This document shows, in pieces, positions 39,971-49,581 of a DNA stretch of 64,000 nucleotides; the first letter of the stretch is position 1; each line of letters opens with the position of its first letter. Position numbers and translations under genes: made by a program. Below the pieces are notes generated by a model. That model worked only from the letters and a program-made list of their open reading frames with translations. It made no database searches and had not been told where the DNA came from. The stretch is from Clostridium ganghwense (GTDB taxonomy: Bacteria; Bacillota; Clostridia; Clostridiales; Clostridiaceae), in contig NZ_JAPQES010000001.1 in the NCBI RefSeq assembly GCF_026735165.1, positions 124,001 through 188,000 of the forward strand, read 5' to 3'.

Positions 39971-42302
39971 ATAATGCATGATCATTTAAAAATGATGTTT
40001 CAAATTCTTTATCTGATACTGGTTTGCTAAAATAGTAACCTTGAATTTCATCACACCCATATTCTTTAAGAATATTGAATTGTTCTTTGCTTTCAACTCC
40101 TTCTGCTACTACCTTCAAATTTATACCATGAGATAAATCAATCAAAGCTGATACAATAAACTTTTCCTTAGAATCTGTAGTTAGATTATCTATAAAAGTT
40201 TTATCTAATTTTATTGTATCTATAGGTAAATTTTTAAGATAATTCAGTGATGAATAACCTGTCCCAAAATCATCTAGTGAAACCTTTATACCAATTTCTC
40301 TGAGTTTATTTAATGTCTTAATTGAGGTATTAAAATTTTTCATTACCACACTTTCGGTTATTTCCACCTCAAATAGCTCTGGTAATAATCCTGTAGCATC
40401 TAGTAGGTTTTTAATTTTTACAAACAATTTTTCATCTTGTAATTCAAAAGCAGAAAGATTCACAGCTACTCTAAAATTATTTTTTTTACTACTATACCAT
40501 TTCTTATTTTGAATACACGCGGTTCTAATAACTTTTTCACTTATATCTCCAATTAGTCCTCTTTCTTCTGCAAAATTAATAAATTTATTAGGGGGAATAA
40601 TCTTGCCATCTCGTTTTATCCATCTTACTAAAGCTTCCACCCCAGAAATATTACCAGTGCTTATATCTATTTTAGGTTGATAATATACTTTAAACTCATC
40701 ATTTTTTAGGGCATATTTTAAATCTTTATGAAGTTTTGTTTCATAATAAATTATGGAATTCATACCTGCTGTATAAATTTTATATCTATTTTTCCCTTCT
40801 CTTTTTGCACAATGCATAGCATCATCCGCATGATTAAAAAGGGTTTGAAAATTATCTCCTTTAGATTTTAATACAGCAATTCCTATACTAGCTGTTATAT
40901 AATTAATTTCTTCATTTTTTATTCTAAAAGTATTCTTAAATATATTTAATAAATTTTCTGCAATATATTTCAATTCCTTTTCTTCTTTTAAGGATCTTAT
41001 TAAAAATAAAAACTCATCTCCACCTAAATGGCATATATAATCCTTATCTCTTAAAATTTTTCTTAATTTTTTTGATATTTTTCTTAAGAATTCATCGCCA
41101 GCTGAATGTCCAAAGGTGTCATTAATAGCCTTAAAATTATCTATATCAAGAAAAATTAAAGCTGCTTTACCATTTTCCTTTTTTATTTTTTCAATTAATT
41201 TAGGATATTCCTCCATAATATAAGTTCTATTTTTTAATCCTGTTACTGGATTATGATAAGCTAGTCTGTTAGTTATTCTCTCTGTTTTCTTTCTATTTGA
41301 TATATCTGTAAAAGAACCTGCAACATAAATAATTTTACCATCTTTTCTTAAAGCTTTTCCTCTGCAGAGTATATATTTTTCTTTTCCATATTTGTCTCTA
41401 AATTTCATTTCATGATTATAAGCATCTATATCTCTATTGATAATTTCTTGTATCTTCTTTATAAAAAAATTATTATTCCCATTACATTTATATTCTTCTA
41501 TATCATCAATATAAAATACATTGCCTTTTTCTTCAATATCAAATATATCTTTACCCCTATTTGATATAAATATTTTTCCTGATTCAATATTTACATCAAA
41601 TATACCATCATTAGCACCATCTACAGCAAGCTTATATCTTCTTTCGTTTACTCTTAAAAGTTCTTCTTTTTCACAAAGGTCATTATATTGAATTCTAAGT
41701 TCTTCTTCTATGGCCGCTAACTCTTCATATACAGCAGAAAGCTCTAAATAGTTTTCATTTAATTTTTCATTAGCTTCTAATTGTTTTAATCTATTATATC
41801 CTATTTCAGTAATCCAATTTGCAAACTCAGCTAAATACTCTACTATTGGTTTAATTTCTTCTTTACCAAAAACTTCAACTTCTTTAATAGCATTTATATA
41901 TTCCTCTTCATCAAATCCTACTTTTCTTGCTACTCTCATAAAATATTCAATATCTGGCTGTTCCTCTAAAAAAAACTGTCCTGTAAAAACTGTAGCTAAA
42001 TGACAATCATTAATAATTATGGGGGCTCCTATATCACACATACCATTTCTACATTTTGAAATTATATATTTTTTTTCTTTATTTCTACCATTTAAAATTG
42101 ATTTATCACTTTCAATACAATTTACTCTTGTAAGAGGATTTACTCTGTGAAATTCAGTACATACTCTTTTCCAGCCTGAAGCAGTTAAAATAGTTCCGTC
42201 TGGTTCTATTATCGCCGATCTAATACCCGTCGCCTTACATAAATTGTCCAACAGCAGCTGGAGCTTTTTTATATCCACAAGTTCTGAAAATTTATATTTC
42301 AT
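39969..42302 (-). CDS. PocR-PAS-GGDEF-EAL cyclic-di-GMP signalling protein
   Basis: 777 residues from the ATG with AGGAGGGC upstream (the longer frame has no RBS). Domain order: PocR ligand-binding domain (1-165; VNPLTRVNCIESDKS, CRNGMCDIGAPI), coiled coil (165-215), PAS/PAC (215-335), GGDEF (345-505) and EAL (515-770). GGDEF is intact, and an RxxD inhibitory site (RDKD) sits five residues before it. The EAL domain keeps GVEALVRW, the NLSAFEL Asn and DDFGTGYSSL, so both cyclase and phosphodiesterase may function. PocR domains bind small hydrocarbon or hydroxylated compounds such as propanediol derivatives; the ligand is unknown. No transmembrane segment. Confidence 0.92.
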   Translation of the reverse strand: MKYKFSELVDIKKLQLLLDNLCKATGIRSAIIEPDGTILTASGWKRVCTEFHRVNPLTRVNCIESDKSILNGRNKEKKYIISKCRNGMCDIGAPIIINDCHLATVFTGQFFLEEQPDIEYFMRVARKVGFDEEEYINAIKEVEVFGKEEIKPIVEYLAEFANWITEIGYNRLKQLEANEKLNENYLELSAVYEELAAIEEELRIQYNDLCEKEELLRVNERRYKLAVDGANDGIFDVNIESGKIFISNRGKDIFDIEEKGNVFYIDDIEEYKCNGNNNFFIKKIQEIINRDIDAYNHEMKFRDKYGKEKYILCRGKALRKDGKIIYVAGSFTDISNRKKTERITNRLAYHNPVTGLKNRTYIMEEYPKLIEKIKKENGKAALIFLDIDNFKAINDTFGHSAGDEFLRKISKKLRKILRDKDYICHLGGDEFLFLIRSLKEEKELKYIAENLLNIFKNTFRIKNEEINYITASIGIAVLKSKGDNFQTLFNHADDAMHCAKREGKNRYKIYTAGMNSIIYYETKLHKDLKYALKNDEFKVYYQPKIDISTGNISGVEALVRWIKRDGKIIPPNKFINFAEERGLIGDISEKVIRTACIQNKKWYSSKKNNFRVAVNLSAFELQDEKLFVKIKNLLDATGLLPELFEVEITESVVMKNFNTSIKTLNKLREIGIKVSLDDFGTGYSSLNYLKNLPIDTIKLDKTFIDNLTTDSKEKFIVSALIDLSHGINLKVVAEGVESKEQFNILKEYGCDEIQGYYFSKPVSDKEFETSFLNDHAL

Positions 42303-42449
42303 TTCTGCCCTCCTTTTATCGAGAACCATTTTTGTCTATTCCTATATTATTTATTTCTTAAAAATATTAACATTTTGAAAATTTATATTAATTTAATTAA
42401 AATTATGCCACTAAAAAGTACATTTTTCAACTATAATCCTGCATAAATT

Positions 42450-44075
42450 CTAGGATTTTTTATAAACAAGTTTACCACCTATAAAAGTCATTAAAACTTC
42501 AACATCTTTTATTTCATTAAAATTTATTTCAAATATATTTTTTGATAACACAACCATATCTGCAAGCTTCCTAGGAGTTATGGTTCCTTTAATATTTTCT
42601 TCAAATGAAGCAAAAGCAGCGCCTAACGTAAATCCATATAAAGCCTCATAAACTGTTAATCTCTGTTCTGGTAACCATCCTTCTTTAGGATATCCATTTA
42701 AATCCTTCCTGGTAACTGCAGAATAAATATTTTTCATAATATTAAAAGATTCTACTGGACAATCAGAACCACATGCTATATGTATTCCCCTATCCACCAT
42801 ACCTTTCCAATTATAAGTAGTCTTTGCCCTATTTTTCCCAACTCTCTCTTCTACTATATGCAAATCATAATCTAAAAAAATTGGTTGAATATAAGCTATT
42901 AAATTTAGCTTTTTAAATTTATCTAATAAAATTTCATCAGTAATCTGACAATGAATAATTCCATGCCTATGATCTTTCACATAACTTTTTTGTAGTGCTT
43001 TTTCAAAACTATCAATAGCCATATACATAGCTTTATCTCCTATACAATGCACGGCAATCTGCATACCTCTATCATGTGCAGTTACAACCATTTCTTCTAA
43101 GTCCTCTTGACTATAATAGTAAATACCACAAGTAGTCTCATCATCAGCATAAGGCTGTGTCATATAAGCAGTTCTAGCCCCCAATGACCCATCACACAAT
43201 AATTTAATAGGTCCAAATTTGAAATATTCATCACCTTCTCCTGTTTTATAGCCAAGTTTAAGAAATTCTTTTAACTTATCTATTTCTGGCAGTAAACATT
43301 GCTGATAAATTCTAATAGGAAGCTCACCTGATTCTTTTAACTCTTTATAAGCCCTTATCACCTTTTGAAAATTTTTATCTGGCATAGCCTCAAAATCATC
43401 TGTTTGAATAGAAGTAATTCCGTCTTTTACAGCCTCCTTTGCTGCAGTTAATATCATGTCCTTAATTTCTTCAATAGTAGGAGTTGGAATTTTACTATAT
43501 ATAAGTTCTAAAGCATTTTCTCTAAATATGCCTAGGGGTTCTCCATTAATATCTAAATCAAATTTTCCACCTTCAACCTGCGCTGTTTCTTTAGTAATTC
43601 CTGCAATTTCTAGAGCTTTACTGTTCACAATAGCTGCATGTCCACAAGTTCTAGTATAGCAAATAGGATATTGTGTAGATATTTTGTCTAAATCATATTT
43701 TGTTGGAAATCTCTTTTCATTAAAATCATCCTGATTCCAACCTCTTCCTAAAATCCATTTGCCCTTTTGTATTTTTTTATTATCTAAAAATGCTTTTCCC
43801 TTCTCAATTAGGTCCTCAATAGAATTTGAATAAGTTAAATCAATTTTCTGCAAAGCATATCCATAATTTAATAAATGCATATGACTATCATTAAATCCAG
43901 GAACAACCATATTCCTTTCCAAGTCAATAATCTCTGTATTATCACTTTTTAATGATAATATTTCTTCATTATTTCCTACTTTAACTATTCTTCCACCTTT
44001 AAATGCTACAGCTTCACATTCAGGTGTGGTTACATCCATTGTTATAATTTTACCATTCATTAATATTACGTCCAT
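42450..44075 (-). CDS. YtcJ-like amidohydrolase
   Basis: 541 residues, amidohydrolase family 3 (COG1574). Metal ligands: PGFNDSHMHL near residue 57-66, the His in AVHCIGDKAM near 336, DHRHGIIHCQ near 367 and the Asp in ACGSDCPVES near 430. These enzymes hydrolyse N-acyl or formamide-like bonds, but their physiological substrates are mostly unknown. No signal peptide. It is a single gene with AGGGGAG upstream. Confidence 0.88.
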   Translation of the reverse strand: MDVILMNGKIITMDVTTPECEAVAFKGGRIVKVGNNEEILSLKSDNTEIIDLERNMVVPGFNDSHMHLLNYGYALQKIDLTYSNSIEDLIEKGKAFLDNKKIQKGKWILGRGWNQDDFNEKRFPTKYDLDKISTQYPICYTRTCGHAAIVNSKALEIAGITKETAQVEGGKFDLDINGEPLGIFRENALELIYSKIPTPTIEEIKDMILTAAKEAVKDGITSIQTDDFEAMPDKNFQKVIRAYKELKESGELPIRIYQQCLLPEIDKLKEFLKLGYKTGEGDEYFKFGPIKLLCDGSLGARTAYMTQPYADDETTCGIYYYSQEDLEEMVVTAHDRGMQIAVHCIGDKAMYMAIDSFEKALQKSYVKDHRHGIIHCQITDEILLDKFKKLNLIAYIQPIFLDYDLHIVEERVGKNRAKTTYNWKGMVDRGIHIACGSDCPVESFNIMKNIYSAVTRKDLNGYPKEGWLPEQRLTVYEALYGFTLGAAFASFEENIKGTITPRKLADMVVLSKNIFEINFNEIKDVEVLMTFIGGKLVYKKS

Positions 44076-44303
44076 AAAAAACTCCCCTATATATTGTTAT
44101 TTCGTATTACTTTACTAATTTTTTAGGGCTTCTTGTATATATCTTTACCTTTCCCTAAAAAATTCTGAAAATTCGTTTATACTTTATACTATTCTAACAA
44201 ACAAGTGTATAAAAATACAAAACTTCTTCTCATAAATCTTTTTTTGATTTTTTTTACAAAATTTAATATAATTTCAGTATACATATTAGGAGGCTTGTAT
44301 ATT

Positions 44304-45077
44304 ATGAAATTAAATATTGATATTTTTTGGAAATCATCTACTAATACTACTCAATTTCACCTTTTTTGTTTTAGCCATCTATTATCCTTAACAATTATTG
44401 CATTAATAATTTTGTTTATATATTTTAATAGAGAAAAGCTTCAAAATGAAAGATCAAAGAAAAATTTTGGGTATACTTTAGGAACAATTTTATTCTTTCA
44501 GCAATTTTTACTATACTTTTGGTATGTGGATAGTGGAAATTTTACACTAAAAGAATCTTTACCTTTGTATACTTGTAGACTTTGTATAATACTATGTATT
44601 TTTATGTTGCTAAATGGAAGTTACAAAATTTTTGAAGTGGTTTATTTTTGGGGACTTGGTGGTGCTAGTATAGCCTTATTAAATCCTGATACGTCTGGTT
44701 TTGTATTTCCTCACATAATGTTTGTTCAATTTTTTGTTGGTCATGGTGGTATTCTAATTTCTTTAGTTTTTATGATTTTTGTATATAAATATACTCCAAA
44801 TTTAAATTCTTTGAAAAGAACTTTCAAATGGACTTTTGTGTACTTATTTGCGGTTGGAGGGTTTAACTATTTAGTTAATGGTAACTATTCTTATTTAAGG
44901 CAAAAACCATTAACTGCTTCTCCCCTAGATTATTTACCACCTTATCCTTATTATGTTCTTATTTTGGTTGGATTTATGTTTGTATTATTTTTCTTGTTGT
45001 ATTTACCATTTTATTTTTATACCAAGAAAAATACCTCAATTTATAATGAACTTAATAGCTTATATTTTAGACAATAG
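44304..45077 (+). CDS. YwaF/TIGR02206 family integral membrane protein
   Basis: 257 residues from the ATG preceded by AGGAGG; the longest frame begins 33 codons upstream without an RBS. Six to seven membrane helices and the family pattern of a conserved FHLFCFSHL, a LPLYTCRLCI stretch near 90, a GHGG motif near 152 and NGNYSYLRQKPLTASPLDYL near 205. Function of the family is unknown; it is widespread in Firmicutes. Monocistronic, ending in a shared hairpin. Confidence 0.88.
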   Translation: MKLNIDIFWKSSTNTTQFHLFCFSHLLSLTIIALIILFIYFNREKLQNERSKKNFGYTLGTILFFQQFLLYFWYVDSGNFTLKESLPLYTCRLCIILCIFMLLNGSYKIFEVVYFWGLGGASIALLNPDTSGFVFPHIMFVQFFVGHGGILISLVFMIFVYKYTPNLNSLKRTFKWTFVYLFAVGGFNYLVNGNYSYLRQKPLTASPLDYLPPYPYYVLILVGFMFVLFFLLYLPFYFYTKKNTSIYNELNSLYFRQ

Positions 45078-45108
45078 ATAAAGGACGGGATTTTTTCCTG
45101 TCCTTTAT
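45078..45108. terminator. Bidirectional hairpin after the YwaF-type gene
   Basis: ATAAAGGACGGGA / TTCCTGTCCTTTAT with one G-U pair and a short T loop; it covers the last codons of the convergent iron-sulfur protein gene. Confidence 0.75.
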
Positions 45109-46166
45109 TTTATTATGTCCAAAGGTTCTCTTATATACGGTCTTATTTTAAATTTTTCATCATATTCTTTTAATATTCTTATCATTGTATCTTTAGATTC
45201 TTTCATACTTTCCACTAATTCCTGAGAAATTTCTTGACTAAATGGACAAGATGATAAACATATTCCACAGTCAGTTCCAAGACTCCTCCACCTTGAATAA
45301 CATTTTTCATCATCAATTTTCCATTGTAAATCACCATAGCATTCTTCTCTATCCCCTGTAGGTATTGCCTTTGCAGGACAAGTTCTAACACATCTAGAAC
45401 AAAGTCTACAGAATTCTTTTAATCCAAATTCTTCTTTTTTATCAGGTATAAGAGGAATATCAGTTGTAACAACTCCTAATCTAACTCTTGGACCATATTT
45501 TTTTGTACATAGCAATCCCATTCTACCTATTTCTCCTAATCCTCCATCTTCTGCTACTAAAGGAGCAACTACAAGATAATTTCCATCCATATTGTTTCTA
45601 GCTTCATATCCAAGTTCTCTAATATAATAGCTTATAATCATCCCAATTATTCCAGCCTTTAAATATCCATGACTTGTTTCAATAATTTCTTCAACTTGAG
45701 GTGATCTATTAATCATATTCTTATCCATTTCAACGGCAAATACTATGCCATATTTATGGTGTTTAGTAATTTCATCACCATAAGTTTCAGCATCCCTTCC
45801 TCTATGTGAATAGTAGTGATAATCTTTCATTTCAGTAACACCTACTAAGTTAGCTCCATAATATTTTGCTAATTTTTTTATTTTTGCTGACATTGCCTCT
45901 GGATTAACTTCAACAAACTTTTCATTAGGCTTTCCCTCAGAAAATTTTTTAATATCTCCTAAAAATCTGAAAACTGCCTCTGCTATAGGAGAATTAAGCT
46001 CATTATATGACATAGTACCTTCTCCGCAGATATTAGGTAAACTTCGTAAAGTATCGTCTATTTCTTTCTTATTGGGATTTCTTCTATAATAGTCTTCATA
46101 TTGTTCAGTTCCTTTTTTATAATTCATCCTAGAAAACATAACATCTCTTTCATCATGTTTTTTCAT
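45105..46166 (-). CDS. Reductive-dehalogenase-like iron-sulfur protein (RdhA family, cytosolic)
   Basis: 353 residues. N-terminal segment RDVMFSRMNYKKGTEQYEDY matches the RdhA consensus (DPxxxMFARMxYxPGTxEYEDYY). The middle holds a nitroreductase-like cobalamin-binding region ending in GEIGRMGLLCTKKYGPRVRL and VTTDIPL, also typical. Two [4Fe-4S] motifs: Cys253-x2-Cys256-x2-Cys259-x3-Cys263-Pro and Cys289 with Cys300-x2-Cys303-x3-Cys307-Pro. There is no Tat signal and no RdhB anchor gene, so it is not a classic respiratory dehalogenase. It is shorter than NpRdhA-type catabolic enzymes. Candidate role: a cobalamin-dependent reductase of a halogenated, epoxide or quinone-like substrate. RBS AGGAGAG. 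Confidence 0.85.
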   Translation of the reverse strand: MKKHDERDVMFSRMNYKKGTEQYEDYYRRNPNKKEIDDTLRSLPNICGEGTMSYNELNSPIAEAVFRFLGDIKKFSEGKPNEKFVEVNPEAMSAKIKKLAKYYGANLVGVTEMKDYHYYSHRGRDAETYGDEITKHHKYGIVFAVEMDKNMINRSPQVEEIIETSHGYLKAGIIGMIISYYIRELGYEARNNMDGNYLVVAPLVAEDGGLGEIGRMGLLCTKKYGPRVRLGVVTTDIPLIPDKKEEFGLKEFCRLCSRCVRTCPAKAIPTGDREECYGDLQWKIDDEKCYSRWRSLGTDCGICLSSCPFSQEISQELVESMKESKDTMIRILKEYDEKFKIRPYIREPLDIIK

Positions 46167-46312
46167 AACGTTCTCTCCTTAAAATAAAAAATCTTCTTAC
46201 TTAGTTATTGTAACATAATTGACTTTTGTATTTTTATCTACTACATTATACTTCTTTACATGCTTCCTAAAATTGTTACAAATCAAACTATATTATTATC
46301 CATCCCCACTTA

Positions 46313-46669
46313 TTACTCTTTACTTATTTCTTCTTTCTCACACTTTTTTAGCCCCTTATATACAAGATCATAAGATATATCAATTAATAAATATATATTT
46401 TCATCTGGAATTGTTTCATCTAAATATACACTATTCCAATGGCGTTTATTCATATGGTATCCAGGCTTTATTGCTTCATAATCTCGTCTCAAATCTTCCG
46501 CCATAATAGGATCACACTTTAGATTAATATAAAGCGGTTCCTTATTTATATTTGTTAAAGCAAACATCTTTGTTCCTACTTTAAACACTAAAGTCTCATC
46601 ATCGAATGGGAAACATTCCGTAACTCCTTTTTTACTTAAACAATATTCTTTTATATTCTGTAAATCCAT
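46313..46669 (-). CDS. MmcQ/YjbR family protein
   Basis: 118 residues of the MmcQ/YjbR family: YCLSKKGVTECFPFDDETLVFKV at the N-terminus, NLKCDPIMAEDLRRDYEAIKPGYHM in the middle and the KRHWNSVYLD pocket. The fold is a double-wing CyaY-like domain with proposed nucleic-acid binding; function is not established. RBS AGGTGATA. Single gene. Confidence 0.9.
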   Translation of the reverse strand: MDLQNIKEYCLSKKGVTECFPFDDETLVFKVGTKMFALTNINKEPLYINLKCDPIMAEDLRRDYEAIKPGYHMNKRHWNSVYLDETIPDENIYLLIDISYDLVYKGLKKCEKEEISKE

Positions 46670-46836
46670 TTATATCACCTTCTCTTCCTAATTTGAAATA
46701 ACCCTAATTTTTACTTATACTACTATTATAAACCAAATACTAGTACCTATATCTAAGATATTTAATTATATTTCTTTGTATAAAATAACTTGTATTGGTA
46801 AATAATTGTAAAGTATCAAATAAAGGAGGTTTAAGA

Positions 46837-46986
46837 ATGAGTAATATTATACACATAACTACAACACTAAACATAAACGAAGTTAATAAAAAGGAAGTAA
46901 AAGAATTAGCAGAAAGGCTTGAACTAATAGGTGCGGTAGATAAAAATGCTTTAGAACAAATTAGACAGGCAGTTGATTGTGTTTAG
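46837..46986 (+). CDS. Small protein of 49 residues, unknown function
   Basis: Starts at the ATG with AAGGAGG seven bases upstream; the reading frame extends 14 codons further without an RBS. Sequence is a beta strand (IIHITTTLNI) followed by charged helices (EVNKKEVKELAERLELIG) and a C-terminal QAVDCV with one Cys. It resembles no family known to me. It has its own terminator, so it is probably expressed. Confidence 0.7.
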   Translation: MSNIIHITTTLNINEVNKKEVKELAERLELIGAVDKNALEQIRQAVDCV

Positions 46987-47013
46987 AAACGTTAAATGGC
47001 CCATAATTAAAAT

Positions 47014-47056
47014 AAATCATAAATAAACCATTTTTAAATGGCTTATTTATGATTTT
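47014..47056. terminator. Bidirectional terminator after the 49-residue protein gene
   Basis: A 20-bp stem (47014-47033 with 47036-47055) with a single mismatch, ending in TTTT. Serves the small gene and the convergent flippase-like gene. Confidence 0.8.
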
Positions 47057-47061
47057 ATAAT

Positions 47062-48081
47062 TTAAGCAACCTCGCTTATTGTACCTGAATTCTTTTCAAC
47101 TATTGTAAATATGCTCCCAAATGCTATACAGAAATAATAAGTAATAATTCTCCAAATTATTATTGCAGAAACTATATAATATCTTCTAAAAAACATGCCA
47201 AAGAGCATATAAAAGCCCCCTTCTGATCCTCCTGATGCTCCTGGAAGAGGAATAATTGTTACAATCATATTTAGAAAAGTACCCACAGCTACCATATTGA
47301 AAAAATCTGCTGAATTCATATTAAAACTTCTATAAATAAAATATGGTATAACAAAATATGCAGTTAATTGAATGGCAGTAAATAAACTAACCCAAATAAG
47401 CGTCCCGAAATTTCTAATTATTAATACTGAATTTTTATGAAAATTATCTAATTCTTCTTCTACCCTTAGCAATACCTTGTTTACATTCTTTACTATACGT
47501 ATTTTACTTAAAATAGTAAGTATAAATGTAAGTATTCCTTTAGTAACTCTTTTATTAATAGATGCTAATACTAAAAACAAAATAACCCCCGCATTTATAA
47601 TAAGTCCTAAAACAGCTAAACAGAAAAAATTAGACATATTATTCTTGAAAAAAGTAAATTTTAAAATAACTATAATTATAGAATATATAGCTAAAACTCC
47701 TTGATATACTACTAATTTCATAGCTAAAATTGAACTGGCAACTCCACAATTAATGTCTCTTTTCATCATAAAATATACCTGTGCTGGCTGTCCTCCTGAA
47801 TAGAAAGGAGTAATGGAATTAAAAAATTGACCAATCATTGTCATTTTAAAAGATTCCCACAAGGTTTGTTTTACAGATAAAGATTTTGCAAATATATTTA
47901 AAATAATACTATCTGCAATCCAGTATGTAACCATTAATAATGAAGAAAGTAAAATCCAAAAATAGTTTAAATTTTTTAATTGACCAATCAAATGACCAAG
48001 TCCTTTTGTAGATATAGCAAAGGACATAAATATAACAGCTGATAATACAATTATTATTATATTGAAAGTTTTATTTTTCAT
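47062..48081 (-). CDS. Lysylphosphatidylglycerol synthase-type flippase-like membrane protein
   Basis: 339 residues, eight to nine membrane helices, matching the YbhN/AglD (LPG synthase TM) group. The conserved FNSITPFYSGGQPAQVYFM (90-108) and TIIPLPGASGGSEGGFYML (274-292) motifs are present. Without the aminoacyl-transferase domain of MprF, it may flip a lipid-linked sugar or phospholipid. No glycosyltransferase gene is adjacent, so the substrate is open. Confidence 0.9.
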   Translation of the reverse strand: MKNKTFNIIIIVLSAVIFMSFAISTKGLGHLIGQLKNLNYFWILLSSLLMVTYWIADSIILNIFAKSLSVKQTLWESFKMTMIGQFFNSITPFYSGGQPAQVYFMMKRDINCGVASSILAMKLVVYQGVLAIYSIIIVILKFTFFKNNMSNFFCLAVLGLIINAGVILFLVLASINKRVTKGILTFILTILSKIRIVKNVNKVLLRVEEELDNFHKNSVLIIRNFGTLIWVSLFTAIQLTAYFVIPYFIYRSFNMNSADFFNMVAVGTFLNMIVTIIPLPGASGGSEGGFYMLFGMFFRRYYIVSAIIIWRIITYYFCIAFGSIFTIVEKNSGTISEVA

Positions 48082-48314
48082 TTAACATCTATCTCCTAAT
48101 TATTATAAGAATTTTCCTTTATTATTATATCATTTAATTATAAACTATGACCTTTTATTTTAAAATATCTATTTCATATCTAGTAAATCCTGCTTGTGCT
48201 AAAATTTAATTAATTTACCATAGTTTGATAACCTTTTATCTATTATCTTAGTTGAATAATTATAAATTTTGAAGTATACTTGTTAACATATAATTTAATT
48301 TTGGGGGCATATAC

Positions 48315-49517
48315 ATGAAGATATCAAATAGAGTATTAAATATGAATTTTTCACCTATAAGAAAACTTGTTCCTTTTGCTAATGATGCTAAAAAAAGAGG
48401 TATAAAGGTATATAGTATGAATATTGGTCAACCAAATGTGGTTACACCAGATTCATTTTTCCAAGGATTAACTAATTATAACGAAAAGATTGTAAAATAT
48501 TCTGATTCTCAAGGTATTTCCATTTTGATAAATAGCTTTATAGAATCATATAAAAATTGGAATATAGACTTATCAGAAGACGAAATATTAATAACTCAAG
48601 GTGGCAGCGAAGCTATTTTATTTTCTTTAATGGCTATATGTGATCCTGGTGATGAAGTACTTGTTCCAGAACCTTTTTATTCAAACTACAATAGTTTTAC
48701 AAAAGTTGCTGGTGCTAAAATTGTTCCATTTTCAACTAAAATAGAACATGGATTTCACCTTCCACCTAAAGAAGAAATAGTTAAGAAAATAACTGATAAA
48801 ACAAGATGTATCTTATTTTCAAATCCTGCAAATCCAACTGGCACTATATATACTCATGATGAATTAAAAATGTTAGCTGATATTGCAAAAGAACATGATT
48901 TATATCTTATTTCAGATGAAGTATATAGACAGTTTGTATATGATGATATAGAATATACATCATGTATGTATATAGAAGATGTACTTGATAGAGTAATCTT
49001 AGTAGATAGTATATCTAAGCATTATAGTGCTTGTGGGGCAAGAATTGGTTTAGTTGCTTCAAAAAACAAAACCTTGATAAATCAAATGCTAAAATTATGT
49101 CAATCTAGACTTTGTGTATCAACAATTGAGCAATGTGCTGCTTCAAATCTAATAAATACATTAGGTAGCTATCTAGAAGATGTAAAAACAAAGTATAAAG
49201 CAAGAAGAAATTTAATGTGTGAATATTTAAGTAAAATTCCTGGTGTTGTTTTCAATAAGCCTTCTGGAGCATTTTATATATTAGCTGAACTTCCAGTAGA
49301 TGATACTGAAAAATTTGCTGAGTGGCTTTTAACTGATTATAACTATGAAAATAAAACAGTGATGATTGCTCCTGGTTCAGGGTTTTATGGAACAGATGGA
49401 CTTGGAAAGAAAGAAGTACGATTATCATTTTGTACGAGTATCGAAGATATTGAAAATTCTATGATTGTGCTAACTCATGCACTTAAAGATTATAATGCTT
49501 TAAATTTGAAAAAATAA
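48315..49517 (+). CDS. Class I/II PLP-dependent aminotransferase
   Basis: 400 residues. PLP lysine Lys235 in VDSISKHYSACGARIG; other contacts are visible: ITQGGSEAI (93-101), NPANPTGT (170-177), SDEVYRQFVYDD (200-211) and the substrate Arg in VRLSF near 377. It belongs to the aspartate/aromatic aminotransferase group I-gamma; the amino acid substrate cannot be decided. RBS GGGGG lies 9 bp upstream. Single gene with a strong terminator. Confidence 0.9.
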   Translation: MKISNRVLNMNFSPIRKLVPFANDAKKRGIKVYSMNIGQPNVVTPDSFFQGLTNYNEKIVKYSDSQGISILINSFIESYKNWNIDLSEDEILITQGGSEAILFSLMAICDPGDEVLVPEPFYSNYNSFTKVAGAKIVPFSTKIEHGFHLPPKEEIVKKITDKTRCILFSNPANPTGTIYTHDELKMLADIAKEHDLYLISDEVYRQFVYDDIEYTSCMYIEDVLDRVILVDSISKHYSACGARIGLVASKNKTLINQMLKLCQSRLCVSTIEQCAASNLINTLGSYLEDVKTKYKARRNLMCEYLSKIPGVVFNKPSGAFYILAELPVDDTEKFAEWLLTDYNYENKTVMIAPGSGFYGTDGLGKKEVRLSFCTSIEDIENSMIVLTHALKDYNALNLKK

Positions 49518-49530
49518 ATTTTTCATCATA

Positions 49531-49574
49531 AAAGTCCAATGAAGATTTTGATTGAAAATCTCCATTGGATTTTT
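49531..49574. terminator. Terminator between aminotransferase and pxpA
   Basis: AAAGTCCAATGAAGATTTT / AAAATCTCCATTGGATTTT with one mismatch-type pair and a 5-nt loop, then TTGTTATTTTT. Strong for the plus strand; it also lies just past the pxpA stop. Confidence 0.85.
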
Positions 49575-49581
49575 GTTATTT

